Below, piece by piece: positions 42,376-50,941 of a stretch of 64,000 nucleotides of DNA. Each line of letters begins with the position of its first letter. Positions within the stretch are counted from its first letter, which is position 1. The DNA lies in contig NZ_JBMSDT010000003.1 of NCBI RefSeq assembly GCF_049445795.1, positions 372,001 to 436,000 of the forward strand. Reading direction: 5' to 3'. Source of the DNA: Larkinella sp049445795. GTDB lineage: Bacteria > Bacteroidota > Bacteroidia > Cytophagales > Spirosomataceae. A model generated the notes under the pieces. The model was not told the DNA's origin, ran no database searches, and worked only from the letters and a program-made list of their open reading frames with translations. The translations under genes were made by a program, and so were the position numbers.

Positions 42376-42901
42376 TGGTTGTAAGCTGGTTTAGGTAAAC
42401 GGATTGACTGGACTGAATCTTCGGACTGTGCTTCCCAGATAAGTAAGGTTGCAAACTCCCTAGATTACTGGTCACCTTTCAAATAGTACGGTAAGATGGA
42501 ACCTCCGGAAATGACTGAAGCAGTTGAAGGAACCGTTCTTTACGCCAATAGGGACTGCCGATGGTGCTGTATGATTCGATCATGGCTATTTTATGCAGAT
42601 CGTAATCAGTAAACGTTAAAGGTCGGATCGCAATAGTCATAATTATTGATGGATTTAGGTGAGAAAATAAAGCTATATCGGCTACCATGGACCTCGTGAT
42701 GATTCCGGCTAGAGGGGCTTTGTGGATGTCCGAAAAGTCGCCCGGATTGCTTAGGGGCTACTTAAGCAAATATTAGAATTTACTTATAGCCAGAAAGACG
42801 CCTTCGGTAAGGGGTTCTTTTAGTAAATGCACAAAGTGTAATACTCTTCAAAGTTAGGACCACTAATTAAGTTGAAAAACAAGCTGTAGACTAGTGGTGA
42901 A
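42376..42901. other. AT-rich stretch with at most one small gene
   Basis: Upstream of the universal stress gene, 526 bp contain only one short open frame (42479-42640, minus; see its entry) and the start of an IS remnant from about 42830. No RNA gene or strong hairpin was recognised. Confidence 0.4.
42479..42640 (-). CDS. Small hypothetical protein, doubtful
   Basis: From ATG 42640 a 53-residue product (MTIAIRPLTFTDYDLHKIAM... ending PEVPSYRTI) can be read. The first residues resemble the start of a GNAT acetyltransferase, but the remainder does not, so it may be a gene fragment. No domain, signal or helix pattern supports function. It could be chance. Confidence 0.25.
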   Translation of the reverse strand: MTIAIRPLTFTDYDLHKIAMIESYSTIGSPYWRKERFLQLLQSFPEVPSYRTI

Positions 42902-43180
42902 ATGAGCACAAAACGTAAACAGTATTCTCCCAACTTCAAATCCAAGGTGGCACTGAAAGCCCTTAAAGAAAAGCAAACGCTAGTCGAACTGGCCAAGAGG
43001 TTTGAGGTCCATCCGACCATGATCGGCAAGTGAAAATAAGAGTTTGTAGAACGGGCTCCAGCAGTCTTCTCTAAGTCGGTTGAAGCACCCGAGTTGATCG
43101 ATCCCGAGCCGCTATATGCCAAAATCAACCGATTGGAGCTAGATAACAATTATTTAAAAAAGTTTGAAAAGCTGAGCTAG
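42902..43180 (+). pseudogene. IS3-family transposase OrfA remnant with two nonsense mutations
   Basis: The frame starts MSTKRKQYSPNFKSKVALKAL, with the OrfA helix-turn-helix (LVELAKRFEVHPTMIGK), then TGA and, two codons later, TAA where the family has Trp and Gln (KWKQ), then continues EFVERAPAVFSK... to TAG at 43178-43180, with a leucine-zipper-like NRLELDNNYLKK. Past this, 43174-43260 resembles a decayed OrfB start. The element is therefore an inactive IS3-type (IS150-like) insertion. Terminal repeats were not defined. Confidence 0.85.
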
Positions 43181-43351
43181 TCCGCCTGCGCACCCTGATC
43201 GACTGCCAGAGCCGGGTAAGTATTCAGGCTCAGTCTCTGCCATTTTGCCATGCTGGTTACGATTAAAACGGAAGCAGATAGAATATCTAAAGATATTTAA
43301 AAAAGCAGCGGATGAGACAATCTGAAATAGCCAACCATTTCGTCAACGTAT

Positions 43352-43391
43352 AAAAAAATAGGCTACTAACTCGTTGAGAATCAGTAGCCTA
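43352..43391 (-). terminator. Terminator downstream of tRNA-Gln
   Basis: TAGGCTACT (43359-43367) pairs perfectly with 43383-43391, followed on the minus strand by seven U (43352-43358). It begins 14 bp after the tRNA 3' end. Confidence 0.85.
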
Positions 43392-43404
43392 CAAGTGTTG
43401 TCAG

Positions 43405-43475
43405 TTGCCGGAGAAGGATTCGAACCCTCACAAACAGAACCAAAATCTGTCGTCCTACCCTTAGACGATCCGGCA
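43405..43475 (-). tRNA. tRNA-Gln (anticodon UUG)
   Basis: A 71-nt cloverleaf: 7-bp acceptor stem TGCCGGA/TCCGGCA with discriminator A, D arm, anticodon stem ACAGA/TCTGT with loop TTTTGGT (anticodon TTG), and a T arm with GGTTCGAATCC. The 3' CCA is not encoded. It is preceded by a consensus promoter and followed by a terminator, and lies next to the IS remnants. Confidence 0.95.
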
Positions 43476-43485
43476 ATTGCGAGTG

Positions 43486-43518
43486 CAAAGATAGCGGTTT
43501 TGCGCTCAAAAAAGCAAA
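43486..43518 (-). promoter_or_regulatory. Promoter of tRNA-Gln
   Basis: On the minus strand TTTG (43515-43518) and TATCTTTG (43486-43493) are separated by 21 bp, matching the Bacteroidota -33/-7 arrangement; the -7 box ends 10 bp before the tRNA. Confidence 0.7.
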
Positions 43519-43538
43519 CAAACAAGGAAAAAAGTTAA

Positions 43539-43618
43539 GAGTTAAGAATTAAGAGTTAAGAGTTGGCTCTGCCTCAATGAGATGCGTCAGCCAACTCTTA
43601 ACTCTTAATTCTTAACTC
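43539..43618. repeat. Perfect 30-bp inverted repeat supplying the fabD 3' end
   Basis: Arms 43539-43568 and 43589-43618 are exact reverse complements over 30 bp (words GTTAAGA/ATTAAGA then GTTGGCT), spacer 20 nt. The right arm encodes the last codons of fabD (VKN) and its TAA stop (43605-43607). Confidence 0.93.
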
Positions 43619-44519
43619 CCTCCGTTTCGGCGGTGGGGAGAATTTTTTTGACTAATCCCTGAAGAACCTTGCCGGGGCCACATTCCACAAAAACCGTCGC
43701 GCCGTCGGCACCCATCGCTTCCACTGACTGCGTCCAGCGAACCGGCGCGGTAAGTTGGGCGATCAGGTTCGTTTTGATCGTATTGACGTCCGTGGCCGGT
43801 TTGGCGTTGACGTTCTGGTAAATCGGGCAACGCGGCTGACTGAACGGCGTTGTTTCAATGGCTTTGGCCAGTTCTTCCCGTGCCGGTTCCATCAGGGGCG
43901 AGTGAAACGCACCGCCGACCTGCAACGGCAACACCCGTTTGGCACCGGCTTCTTTCAGCTTTTCACCCGCCAGCCGAACGCCTTCGAGCGAACCCGAAAT
44001 GACCACCTGACCCGGGCAGTTATAGTTGGCCGGAATGACGACTTCCTGGTAATTCGTGCTGGCGGCAATTGCCAGGCAAACCCGTTCGATGGTTTCGTCG
44101 GGCAACCCCAGCACGGCCGCCATCGTCGAGGGAGTCAGTTCGCAGGCCCGTTGCATGGCGCTGGCCCGTTGGGCCACCAGCCGCAGCCCATCCTCGAACG
44201 ATAATGCACCGGCGGCTACCAGGGCCGAAAATTCACCCAGCGAGTGACCGGCCACCATCGAAACGTCGAACCGATCGGGGGCAAAATCCCCGACGGTTTG
44301 CGCCAGCACGACCGAATGCAGGAAAATGGCAGGTTGCGTCACGTTCGTCTGTTTCAACTCCTCGTCGGTGCCTTCAAACATCACTTTCGTGATCTCGAAG
44401 CCGAGAATGTGGTTGGCCTGCTCGAACAGGTATTTGGCCTTGTCGGATTGCTGGTACAAATCCAACCCCATGCCGCTAAACTGGGCACCCTGTCCCGGGA
44501 AGATATATGCTTTGCTCAT
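43605..44519 (-). CDS. fabD: Malonyl-CoA:ACP transacylase
   Basis: Transfers the malonyl group from CoA to acyl carrier protein to start fatty-acid elongation; cytoplasmic, 304 residues. The N-terminal FPGQGAQFSGMG (about 7-18), the nucleophile motif GHSLGE (Ser93) and the QVGGAFHSPLM catalytic-His segment near 204 are all present. The C-terminal VKN and stop codon come from the inverted repeat 43539-43618. Another inverted repeat lies upstream of the start. It is not in the usual fab cluster. Confidence 0.96.
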   Translation of the reverse strand: MSKAYIFPGQGAQFSGMGLDLYQQSDKAKYLFEQANHILGFEITKVMFEGTDEELKQTNVTQPAIFLHSVVLAQTVGDFAPDRFDVSMVAGHSLGEFSALVAAGALSFEDGLRLVAQRASAMQRACELTPSTMAAVLGLPDETIERVCLAIAASTNYQEVVIPANYNCPGQVVISGSLEGVRLAGEKLKEAGAKRVLPLQVGGAFHSPLMEPAREELAKAIETTPFSQPRCPIYQNVNAKPATDVNTIKTNLIAQLTAPVRWTQSVEAMGADGATVFVECGPGKVLQGLVKKILPTAETEGVKN

Positions 44520-44539
44520 GATCGGTAAAATTGCTGTCT

Positions 44540-44642
44540 TGAACCCGGATTACGCGGATTAAAGGATGAACTAGGATTGCTACCGCAATCTTTATCATCT
44601 TTTATATCCTGTTCATCCTTTAATCCGCGTAATCCGGGTTCA
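44540..44642. repeat. Perfect 32-bp inverted repeat upstream of fabD, first copy of a dispersed family
   Basis: Arms 44540-44571 and 44611-44642 (core AACCCGGATTACGCGG) are exact reverse complements, spacer 39 nt. A related element with partly matching spacer, in the opposite orientation, is at 56532-56679. Confidence 0.92.
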
Positions 44643-44892
44643 GACTGTTCTGACAAAATAACGGGCTTCCGGGAAGGAATCCAAAAATCGGTTTTTGATT
44701 GAGGGGCAATTGTGGAAAATCCGGGTATGCGAGTGAGCCGCTGTCCTGAATGAGCAGGTGGTGAGAAGTGCTTAAAAAAATCCTATTATAACCAGCTTCG
44801 GACCGAACAAAAATTGGTCACAACGAGTTACCCGAGCGGTTTGATTACACACCTTTTATTGATTCCAAATAAGTGTAAAAAAACGGGGTTTT

Positions 44893-44924
44893 TTTGGTTC
44901 GAATTGCTTTGTACTGTAGTTTTG
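44893..44924 (+). promoter_or_regulatory. Promoter of sdhCAB
   Basis: TTTG (44893-44896), a 20-bp spacer and TAGTTTTG (44917-44924) match the Bacteroidota -33/-7 consensus, 63 bp upstream of sdhC. The rest of the 345-bp stretch from 44643 to 44987 shows nothing else recognisable. Confidence 0.7.
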
Positions 44925-44987
44925 ACGTTTGCAAATCGGTTAATTTTCAAGCCGGTTTCATTAAACAAAAATTTCTGATTACACGAT

Positions 44988-45722
44988 ATGTCTTGGGTAA
45001 CCACAACACTTTCCAGCACCCTCGGTCGCAAGGTTGTCATGTCGCTGACGGGGCTGTTTTTGTGCACGTTCCTGGTGGTCCATTTAATCGGGAACCTCCA
45101 ATTGTTCAAGGGCGATGAAGGCCAGGCGTTCAATGAGTACAGCTACTTCATGACGCACAATCCGCTGATCAAAACGATCTCTTACCTGCTTTACACCTCC
45201 ATCATCGTTCACGCCATTATGGCGCTGGTGCTGACGCGGCATAACCAGGCATCGCGGCCCGTCAAATATGCCTATGCTCGTCCGGAGGCCAACAGCCACT
45301 GGACCTCGCGAAACATGGGTATTTTGGGCACTATCCTGCTCATTTTTATTGTTATTCACATGCGGACCTTCTGGTACACCATGCACTTTGGACCCGTAGC
45401 ATTGAGTGGCGAAACCATTACGGCCGGGACGATTCCGGAAGTAACCTACGACGGCGAACCCATCAAGGATTTGTACTCGGTGGTCGAGTTTGCCTTCTCC
45501 CACGCTTGGTATGTCATTCTGTATGTGTTGTCGATGGCAGCGTTGTCGTTTCACCTCGTACACGGTTTTCAGAGCGGTTTTCAGACATTGGGTCTGCGCC
45601 ACAAGAAATATTCTCCGCTGATCGAATGGGTTGGGACCTACGTCTTCGGCATTGTCATCCCCGCGTTGTTTGCTGCCATGCCGGTTTATATGTACCTGAA
45701 AGTACACCACATCCTTTTTTAA
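44988..45722 (+). CDS. sdhC: Succinate dehydrogenase cytochrome b558 subunit
   Basis: The 244-residue membrane anchor of complex II/fumarate reductase, of the five-helix b558 type typical of Bacteroidota (SdhC and SdhD in one chain). Helices lie at about 20-40, 60-82, 108-130, 165-190 and 210-235, with haem-ligand histidines in VVHLIGN, SIIVHAIM, VIHMRTFWYTMHFG and LSFHLVHGF. It binds two b haems and passes electrons to menaquinone. First gene of sdhCAB behind a consensus promoter; sdhA follows after 44 bp. Confidence 0.96.
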   Translation: MSWVTTTLSSTLGRKVVMSLTGLFLCTFLVVHLIGNLQLFKGDEGQAFNEYSYFMTHNPLIKTISYLLYTSIIVHAIMALVLTRHNQASRPVKYAYARPEANSHWTSRNMGILGTILLIFIVIHMRTFWYTMHFGPVALSGETITAGTIPEVTYDGEPIKDLYSVVEFAFSHAWYVILYVLSMAALSFHLVHGFQSGFQTLGLRHKKYSPLIEWVGTYVFGIVIPALFAAMPVYMYLKVHHILF

Positions 45723-45766
45723 TCAGAACAGGGTTTTATTGAACAAGAATTGAACCGTATCTGTCT

Positions 45767-47737
45767 ATGATCGACGTAGTAGAAGAACAGGAAACCGGAA
45801 TCAAACTCGATTCGAAAATTCCGGAAGGCCCGCTGGCCGAAAAGTGGGCAAAACATAAATTTAGTCTGAAGTTGGTCAACCCGGCCAACAAACGGAAATA
45901 TGAGGTCATCGTGGTTGGAACCGGTCTGGCAGGGGCCTCGGCGGCTGCCTCCCTGGCCGAACTGGGGTACAACGTCAAGGCGTTCTGCTTCCAGGACAGC
46001 CCGCGCCGGGCGCACAGTATTGCGGCCCAGGGCGGGATTAATGCCGCTAAAAACTACCAGAACGATGGCGACAGCGTGTTCCGGCTGTTTTACGACACCA
46101 TCAAAGGGGGCGACTACCGTGCCCGCGAAGGCAACGTCTACCGGCTGGCCGAAGTGAGTGTCAACATCATCGACCAGTGCGTGGCACAAGGAGTACCCTT
46201 TGCCCGCGAATACGGCGGGGCGCTGGCCAACCGCTCGTTCGGGGGTGCGCAGGTGTCGCGGACGTTCTACGCCCGGGGCCAAACCGGACAACAATTGCTG
46301 CTCGGTGCTTACAGCGCCCTGAGCCGTCAGGTGGCCAACGGGAAAGTGAAGCTTTACCCGCGCACTGAAATGCTTGACCTGGTGGTTGAAGGCGGCAAAG
46401 CGCGCGGCATCATCACCCGCAACCTGGTTACGGGTAAAATTGAATCCCATTCGGCCCATGCGGTGTTGCTTTGCACGGGTGGGTATGGCAACGTGTTCTA
46501 CCTGTCGACCAATGCAATGGGGTCGAATGCCACGGCGGCCTGGCGGGCGCACAAAAAAGGCGCCTTGTTTGGCAACCCTTGCTTCACCCAGATTCACCCG
46601 ACCTGCATTCCCGTCAAAGGAAACTACCAGTCGAAACTGACGCTGATGTCGGAGTCGCTGCGGAACGACGGCCGGGTCTGGGTACCGAAAACGAAAGAAC
46701 TGGCCGAGCGCGTCCGGAAGGGCGAAATCAAAGCCAAGGATATCAAAGACGAAGACCGCGACTACTTCCTGGAGCGCCGGTATCCGTCGTTCGGGAACCT
46801 GGTTCCCCGCGACGTGGCTTCGCGCAACGCTAAGATGGTGTGCGACGAAGGCCGGGGGGTAGCGCCGACCGGGCTGGCGGTTTACCTGGATTTTGCCGAC
46901 GCGATCAAACGCGACGGGAAGAAGGTGATCGAGGCCAAATACGGCAACCTCTTCGAGATGTACGAGAAAATCGTGGACGACGATCCGTACGAAACGCCGA
47001 TGAAAATTTACCCGGCCGTTCACTACACGATGGGCGGTTTGTGGGTGGATTATAACCTGATGACCAACATTCCGGGGCTGTACGCACTCGGTGAGGCCAA
47101 CTTCTCCGATCACGGTGCCAACCGGCTGGGGGCTTCGGCGCTCATGCAGGGGCTGGCCGACGGCTACTTCGTGATTCCGTACACGCTGGGCGATTATCTG
47201 GCAACGATTGGTTCGGCCGACAAAATTCCGACCGACCACCCGGCGTTCAAACAGGCCGAGAGCGAAGTGAAGGACTCGATCAACCGGATGCTGTCGATTA
47301 AAGGCGAAAAAACCGCCGAGGAACTCCACCGGCAACTGGGCCACATCATGTGGGAATATTGCGGCATGGCCCGGAACGAGCAGGGGCTGCTGAAAGCCCG
47401 GAAACTGATTGAGGATTTGCGCCAGGAATTCTGGACCAACTTGCGGGTGACTGGTACGGATCAGGAACTGAACCCGGCGCTCGAACAGGCGTCGCGCGTG
47501 GCCGACTTCATCGAACTCGGCGCGCTGATGGTGGAAGACGCTCTGAACCGGAACGAATCCTGCGGAGGTCACTTCCGGGAAGAATACTCGACGGAGGATG
47601 GCGAAGCCCGGCGCGACGATACCAATTACACCTACGTGGCCGCCTGGGAATACCGGGGACCAAATCAGCCCGAAAAGCTGCACAAGGAGCAACTGGTGTT
47701 TGAGAACGTCAAACTGACCCAGCGGAGTTATAAATAA
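45767..47737 (+). CDS. sdhA: Succinate dehydrogenase flavoprotein subunit
   Basis: The 656-residue catalytic subunit with covalent FAD, oxidising succinate to fumarate. The FAD fold begins VIVVGTGLAGASAAASLAELG near 47; the His-FAD attachment segment is RAHSIAAQGGINAAKNY near 85; catalytic residues lie in the PTCIPVKGNYQ and HYTMGGLWVDYN regions; GEANFSDHGANRLGASALMQG near 445 completes the FAD site. The N-terminal EGPLAEKW is typical of the b558-type flavoprotein. Encoded between sdhC and sdhB. Confidence 0.97.
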   Translation: MIDVVEEQETGIKLDSKIPEGPLAEKWAKHKFSLKLVNPANKRKYEVIVVGTGLAGASAAASLAELGYNVKAFCFQDSPRRAHSIAAQGGINAAKNYQNDGDSVFRLFYDTIKGGDYRAREGNVYRLAEVSVNIIDQCVAQGVPFAREYGGALANRSFGGAQVSRTFYARGQTGQQLLLGAYSALSRQVANGKVKLYPRTEMLDLVVEGGKARGIITRNLVTGKIESHSAHAVLLCTGGYGNVFYLSTNAMGSNATAAWRAHKKGALFGNPCFTQIHPTCIPVKGNYQSKLTLMSESLRNDGRVWVPKTKELAERVRKGEIKAKDIKDEDRDYFLERRYPSFGNLVPRDVASRNAKMVCDEGRGVAPTGLAVYLDFADAIKRDGKKVIEAKYGNLFEMYEKIVDDDPYETPMKIYPAVHYTMGGLWVDYNLMTNIPGLYALGEANFSDHGANRLGASALMQGLADGYFVIPYTLGDYLATIGSADKIPTDHPAFKQAESEVKDSINRMLSIKGEKTAEELHRQLGHIMWEYCGMARNEQGLLKARKLIEDLRQEFWTNLRVTGTDQELNPALEQASRVADFIELGALMVEDALNRNESCGGHFREEYSTEDGEARRDDTNYTYVAAWEYRGPNQPEKLHKEQLVFENVKLTQRSYK

Positions 47738-47751
47738 GGTTTAAGGTTTAC

Positions 47752-47780
47752 CGTTCAAGGTGCTTCTTAAACTTTGAACG
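47752..47780. repeat. Short imperfect inverted repeat between sdhA and sdhB
   Basis: CGTTCAAGG (47752-47760) and CTTTGAACG (47772-47780) pair with one mismatch; neighbouring GTTTAAGG/CTTAAAC words extend the symmetry. It may set the sdhA/sdhB expression ratio or be a decayed relative of the other inverted repeats. Confidence 0.45.
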
Positions 47781-47797
47781 CTCAGACGTCTGACAAA

Positions 47798-48550
47798 ATG
47801 AACGTTAAAGTAAAAGTCTGGAGACAAAAAAATAGTGATACACCAGGTAAAATGGTGGAGTATCAGGTATCCGATGTTTCGCCGGATATGTCGTTTCTGG
47901 AAATGTTCGACGTGTTGAACGACGAACTGATTCATAAAGGTGAGGAACCGGTAGCCTTCGACCACGACTGTCGGGAGGGTATCTGCGGGATGTGCTCGAT
48001 GTACATCAACGGTCGGCCGCACGGTCCGGAAACCGGAACGACTACCTGCCAGTTGCACATGCGGAAATTCAACGATGGCGATACTATTGTGGTGGAACCC
48101 TGGCGGGCGCGTGCTTTTCCGGTCATCAAAGACCTGGTCGTCGACCGGGGCGCTTTTGACCGGATCGTTCAGGCCGGGGGGTACGTTTCCGTTAATACCG
48201 GTTCGGCGCCGGACGCCAACGAGATTCTGGTGCCACGCGAAGTGGCCGACGAAGCGATGGATGCCGCTCAGTGCATTGGTTGTGGGGCTTGTGTAGCGGC
48301 CTGCAAAAATGCTTCAGCCATGCTGTTTGTGGCGGCTAAGGTTTCGCACCTGGCGGTCTTGCCACAAGGCAAAGCTGAGCAGAAGCTGCGCGCCGAGCGT
48401 ATGGTAGCGCAGATGGATGCCGAAGGGTTCGGAGCCTGTTCGTTCACGGGAGCGTGTTCGGTCGAATGTCCGAAGTCGATTTCCCTCGACCATATTGCCC
48501 GGTTGAACCGTGAATACCTCGGTGCGAAGCTGACTTCGACAAACGCATAA
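47798..48550 (+). CDS. sdhB: Succinate dehydrogenase iron-sulfur subunit
   Basis: The 250-residue electron-transfer subunit of complex II. The N-terminal [2Fe-2S] ferredoxin domain has CREGICGMCSMYINGRP followed by a fourth Cys at TTTC; the C-terminal domain carries CIGCGACVAACKNAS and CSFTGACSVECPKS for the [4Fe-4S] and [3Fe-4S] clusters. ATG 47798 (MNVKVKVWRQ) was preferred over the TTG at 47774. A strong terminator ends the operon. Confidence 0.97.
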   Translation: MNVKVKVWRQKNSDTPGKMVEYQVSDVSPDMSFLEMFDVLNDELIHKGEEPVAFDHDCREGICGMCSMYINGRPHGPETGTTTCQLHMRKFNDGDTIVVEPWRARAFPVIKDLVVDRGAFDRIVQAGGYVSVNTGSAPDANEILVPREVADEAMDAAQCIGCGACVAACKNASAMLFVAAKVSHLAVLPQGKAEQKLRAERMVAQMDAEGFGACSFTGACSVECPKSISLDHIARLNREYLGAKLTSTNA

Positions 48551-48574
48551 CAACCGATTAATTACTGATTTTAT

Positions 48575-48606
48575 AAAAGAGCCCGGCCAGCAGGTCGGGC
48601 TCTTTT
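48575..48606 (+). terminator. Intrinsic terminator of sdhCAB
   Basis: AAAAGAGCCCG (48575-48585) pairs perfectly with 48596-48606, ending in a T run, 24 bp after the sdhB stop. Confidence 0.9.
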
Positions 48607-48724
48607 GTCTCTGGACCAGCGAAAAATCTCCTTCCCATGTGACTTTCCGGATACTTCTGCGTCATGATAACGTGATCGTACCACGACCGCATCATTCTAT
48701 CGCTGTTTGATCCATCGCTTACAC

Positions 48725-48985
48725 ATGGGAATCCTCGTTTCAATTTTTGTCGGGGCCGTCGCGGGCTGGCTGGCCGACCTGGTTTTTAAACGGTTTTCAT
48801 TTTCCATCTGGATACAAATTCTGCTCGGTATTGCTGGTGGATTTGTCGGCAACTGGCTGTTGGGAAACGATTTGCAGCAAATTTTCGGGCTTTCTGAGCT
48901 GCCTGCCCGCATTCTGACGTCTTTTCTGGGCGCGCTGGTGATCCTGGGTATTGTAGCGCTGGTCAAAAGTCGCCAACAGACCTGA
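48725..48985 (+). CDS. GlsB/YeaQ/YmgE family stress-response membrane protein
   Basis: An 86-residue transglycosylase-associated-type membrane protein with three hydrophobic helices and glycine motifs (VGAVAGWLADLVF, LLGIAGGFVGNWLLG, FLGALVILGIVAL). The family name reflects neighbours rather than activity; members are linked to acid or envelope stress. ATG 48725 was chosen over the TTG at 48707 because it gives the usual family N-terminus. Confidence 0.88.
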   Translation: MGILVSIFVGAVAGWLADLVFKRFSFSIWIQILLGIAGGFVGNWLLGNDLQQIFGLSELPARILTSFLGALVILGIVALVKSRQQT

Positions 48986-49001
48986 TCGAACAATTTAAAG
49001 A

Positions 49002-49044
49002 ATTGGCAGAAGATTTTTGTAACGTCTATGTGACTTTTGCCAAT
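49002..49044. promoter_or_regulatory. Inverted repeat upstream of the TetR gene, possible operator
   Basis: ATTGGCA (49002-49008) and TGCCAAT (49038-49044) are perfect reverse complements 29 bp apart, starting 90 bp upstream of the regulator's ATG. Spacing is longer than for usual TetR operators, so this is tentative. Confidence 0.3.
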
Positions 49045-49091
49045 GCCTTGCGTCTGATTAGTGACTGAAAGCAACTAATCTCTCCCTACCA

Positions 49092-49760
49092 ATGGAAAAA
49101 TTAAAACGCAATCGAGTACAAACTTCGCAACGAATAGTCGATGCGCTGGAAGAAGTTATTGCGGAAAAAGGCATTGATGGCATCGGCATCAACCGGATTT
49201 CCGAAAAAGCGGGCGTTAGTAAGGTGCTCATCTACCGCTACTTTGGTGGACTGGATGGCTTGTTGACGCACTACATCAGAATGGGACGATTGTTTCCGTT
49301 ATTAAGCCCATCTACACTTGAGCAATTGCGGCCCGTTCACGAAAATGATTTATCCAAACTTTGGTATAAACAACTTGTCCATACGTACCGGTTTTTCCGG
49401 CAATTTCCGGCGGCCTATCAGGTTCTGAAAGCAACTGTGACCGAAGATAGCCCAATGGCCGGCGAAGCCAGTAAAGCTTATGACGCCGAACTAACCCGGA
49501 TCGTAGACCAGCTTTCCTACATAAAAGGTGCTGATTTTCAGGCCATCTCAGCCATTATGACGGGAGCAATGTCGTACCTGACGCTGCTGTCAAGAAATGG
49601 CCGGACCGCTGTCGGGATTAACTTAACGACGGAAGAAGGCTGGCAGCGGATCGAAGAAGCGGTACGGGTTATCTACACGGCTTTGAATAAAATGGCGGTT
49701 CAATCGCCGGACGTAACCATAGAAATTCATCCGTCCGGCATTCCAGCCACATACTGGTAA
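49092..49760 (+). CDS. TetR/AcrR family transcriptional regulator
   Basis: A 222-residue repressor-type protein. The N-terminal helix-turn-helix is RIVDALEEVIAEKGIDGIGINRISEKAGVSKVLIYRYFGGLDGLL (about 15-60). The C-terminal helical ligand-binding domain does not reveal its effector. It is convergent with the ABC permease/haloperoxidase operon 89 bp away and is a candidate regulator of it, although distance and direction do not prove this. Confidence 0.92.
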   Translation: MEKLKRNRVQTSQRIVDALEEVIAEKGIDGIGINRISEKAGVSKVLIYRYFGGLDGLLTHYIRMGRLFPLLSPSTLEQLRPVHENDLSKLWYKQLVHTYRFFRQFPAAYQVLKATVTEDSPMAGEASKAYDAELTRIVDQLSYIKGADFQAISAIMTGAMSYLTLLSRNGRTAVGINLTTEEGWQRIEEAVRVIYTALNKMAVQSPDVTIEIHPSGIPATYW

Positions 49761-49849
49761 AACCGTGCTTACGGACCACCGGACGCGGTTCGCCATTGTC
49801 GCCCCGTTTAGTCCGTATAAGTTAGGTCTGATTAAAACTACTGACTAAG

Positions 49850-50941
49850 TTACCAGGAGGAGCGGTAAAAATACCGCATAAATAAGGTCGTTGCCGCGAT
49901 ACAGCTCATAAAAGCTAGTGCCCAAATCGGAAGCTGGTACATAATCAGGAAGAAATAGACGATGGTGGGCCAAAACAGCCGGGCCATAAAACGATCCCGG
50001 TCCTGATGGCGAAACAGTAGTAACGTGTATTGCAGCAGCAGTAAGCTAAGTGCGAAAGCTCCAACGCCCAACGCTTCCCAGGTTGATACATCATTCGGAT
50101 GCCGGAAAAGAAGCAAAATAACTTCCGGACTCAGCAACAGACCACTGATGCCAATATAAGTTACCCATCGTTTGGACAATGCTACGGGTAGATTCCGCAA
50201 CAAAAACAGTTGTGTGGCTTCGAAGTGGTACAATTCATACACAAGCCCGGCGTGAAAAACCCCCGACAGCAGGGCTCCCAGCGAAAGCAACCGAATGTCG
50301 TAGTCGTCGGTAGGATAAATAGCCAGCAGGCCAATCGTAACCAGACAGGAGCCGGTTTTGGTCAGAAACAAGGTGGCGGCTTGTTCGCGGAAAAGGTAGC
50401 GGATGTAGAAAAAAACATAGGGTGTGGTTAATCGCTGCCGTATCCAGGCACCCAGACCACTAGTAAACGGCTCGGGATTTGGCCGATGCAAGGCTCGTTC
50501 GGCAAACGGCAGTGGGATGACTGTCAGCAGTAAAACCACCAAAGCGACTACGGTGTTGGCGGTTGTTGTACCACGCTGGCTACCGACCCAGCCTACAAAA
50601 CCGGCATAGGCAATCACCGGCAGCAACAATTGCAGGTAAAGCAGATATAGGAGAAAAAGCCGTTGGGTGGTTGGAAGAAGCCGGAAGAGCTGCAATAGAT
50701 CGGTGGTCTGCAACACTTGTATACTGAAGCGAAGCACGTAAACCGTATAAAGAAGCCAGAGCGCAAAGTAACCACTCAGAAAAAACCAGTCGTGCAGCGC
50801 GTACGTGGCGAGAGCAATGTGCTCGTTCGAACTCAGAAAGCCAAAACCGACCATCAATCCAACCATAAATAAGCCCGTATTTTGCAGGTAAAACTGTCGA
50901 ACAATTACCTTCTCCGGTAGGGTCCACAGGCCATCCATCAT
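49850..50941 (-). CDS. ABC transporter permease-like membrane protein
   Basis: A 363-residue protein with about ten hydrophobic helices (for example 17-36, 45-68, 88-108, 128-150, 190-210, 220-245, 325-355). I recognise no named permease family, but its start overlaps the ABC ATPase stop (ATGA, 50938-50941), and the long membrane-domain pattern resembles bacterial ABC-2-type permeases with one ATPase partner. Last gene of the haloperoxidase operon. The substrate is unknown. Confidence 0.75.
   Translation of the reverse strand: MMDGLWTLPEKVIVRQFYLQNTGLFMVGLMVGFGFLSSNEHIALATYALHDWFFLSGYFALWLLYTVYVLRFSIQVLQTTDLLQLFRLLPTTQRLFLLYLLYLQLLLPVIAYAGFVGWVGSQRGTTTANTVVALVVLLLTVIPLPFAERALHRPNPEPFTSGLGAWIRQRLTTPYVFFYIRYLFREQAATLFLTKTGSCLVTIGLLAIYPTDDYDIRLLSLGALLSGVFHAGLVYELYHFEATQLFLLRNLPVALSKRWVTYIGISGLLLSPEVILLLFRHPNDVSTWEALGVGAFALSLLLLQYTLLLFRHQDRDRFMARLFWPTIVYFFLIMYQLPIWALAFMSCIAATTLFMRYFYRSSW

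Noticed and set aside
43405..43475. tRNA-Gln as a definite integration site with attL/attR
   Set aside because: No second copy of the tRNA 3' end was found near the other edge of the AT-richer block, and no integrase gene is present.
45719..47692. Long open frame (657 residues) on the strand opposite sdhA
   Set aside because: It mirrors sdhA codon by codon, has Arg/His/Pro-rich composition, no domain and no promoter; high GC keeps the opposite frame open.
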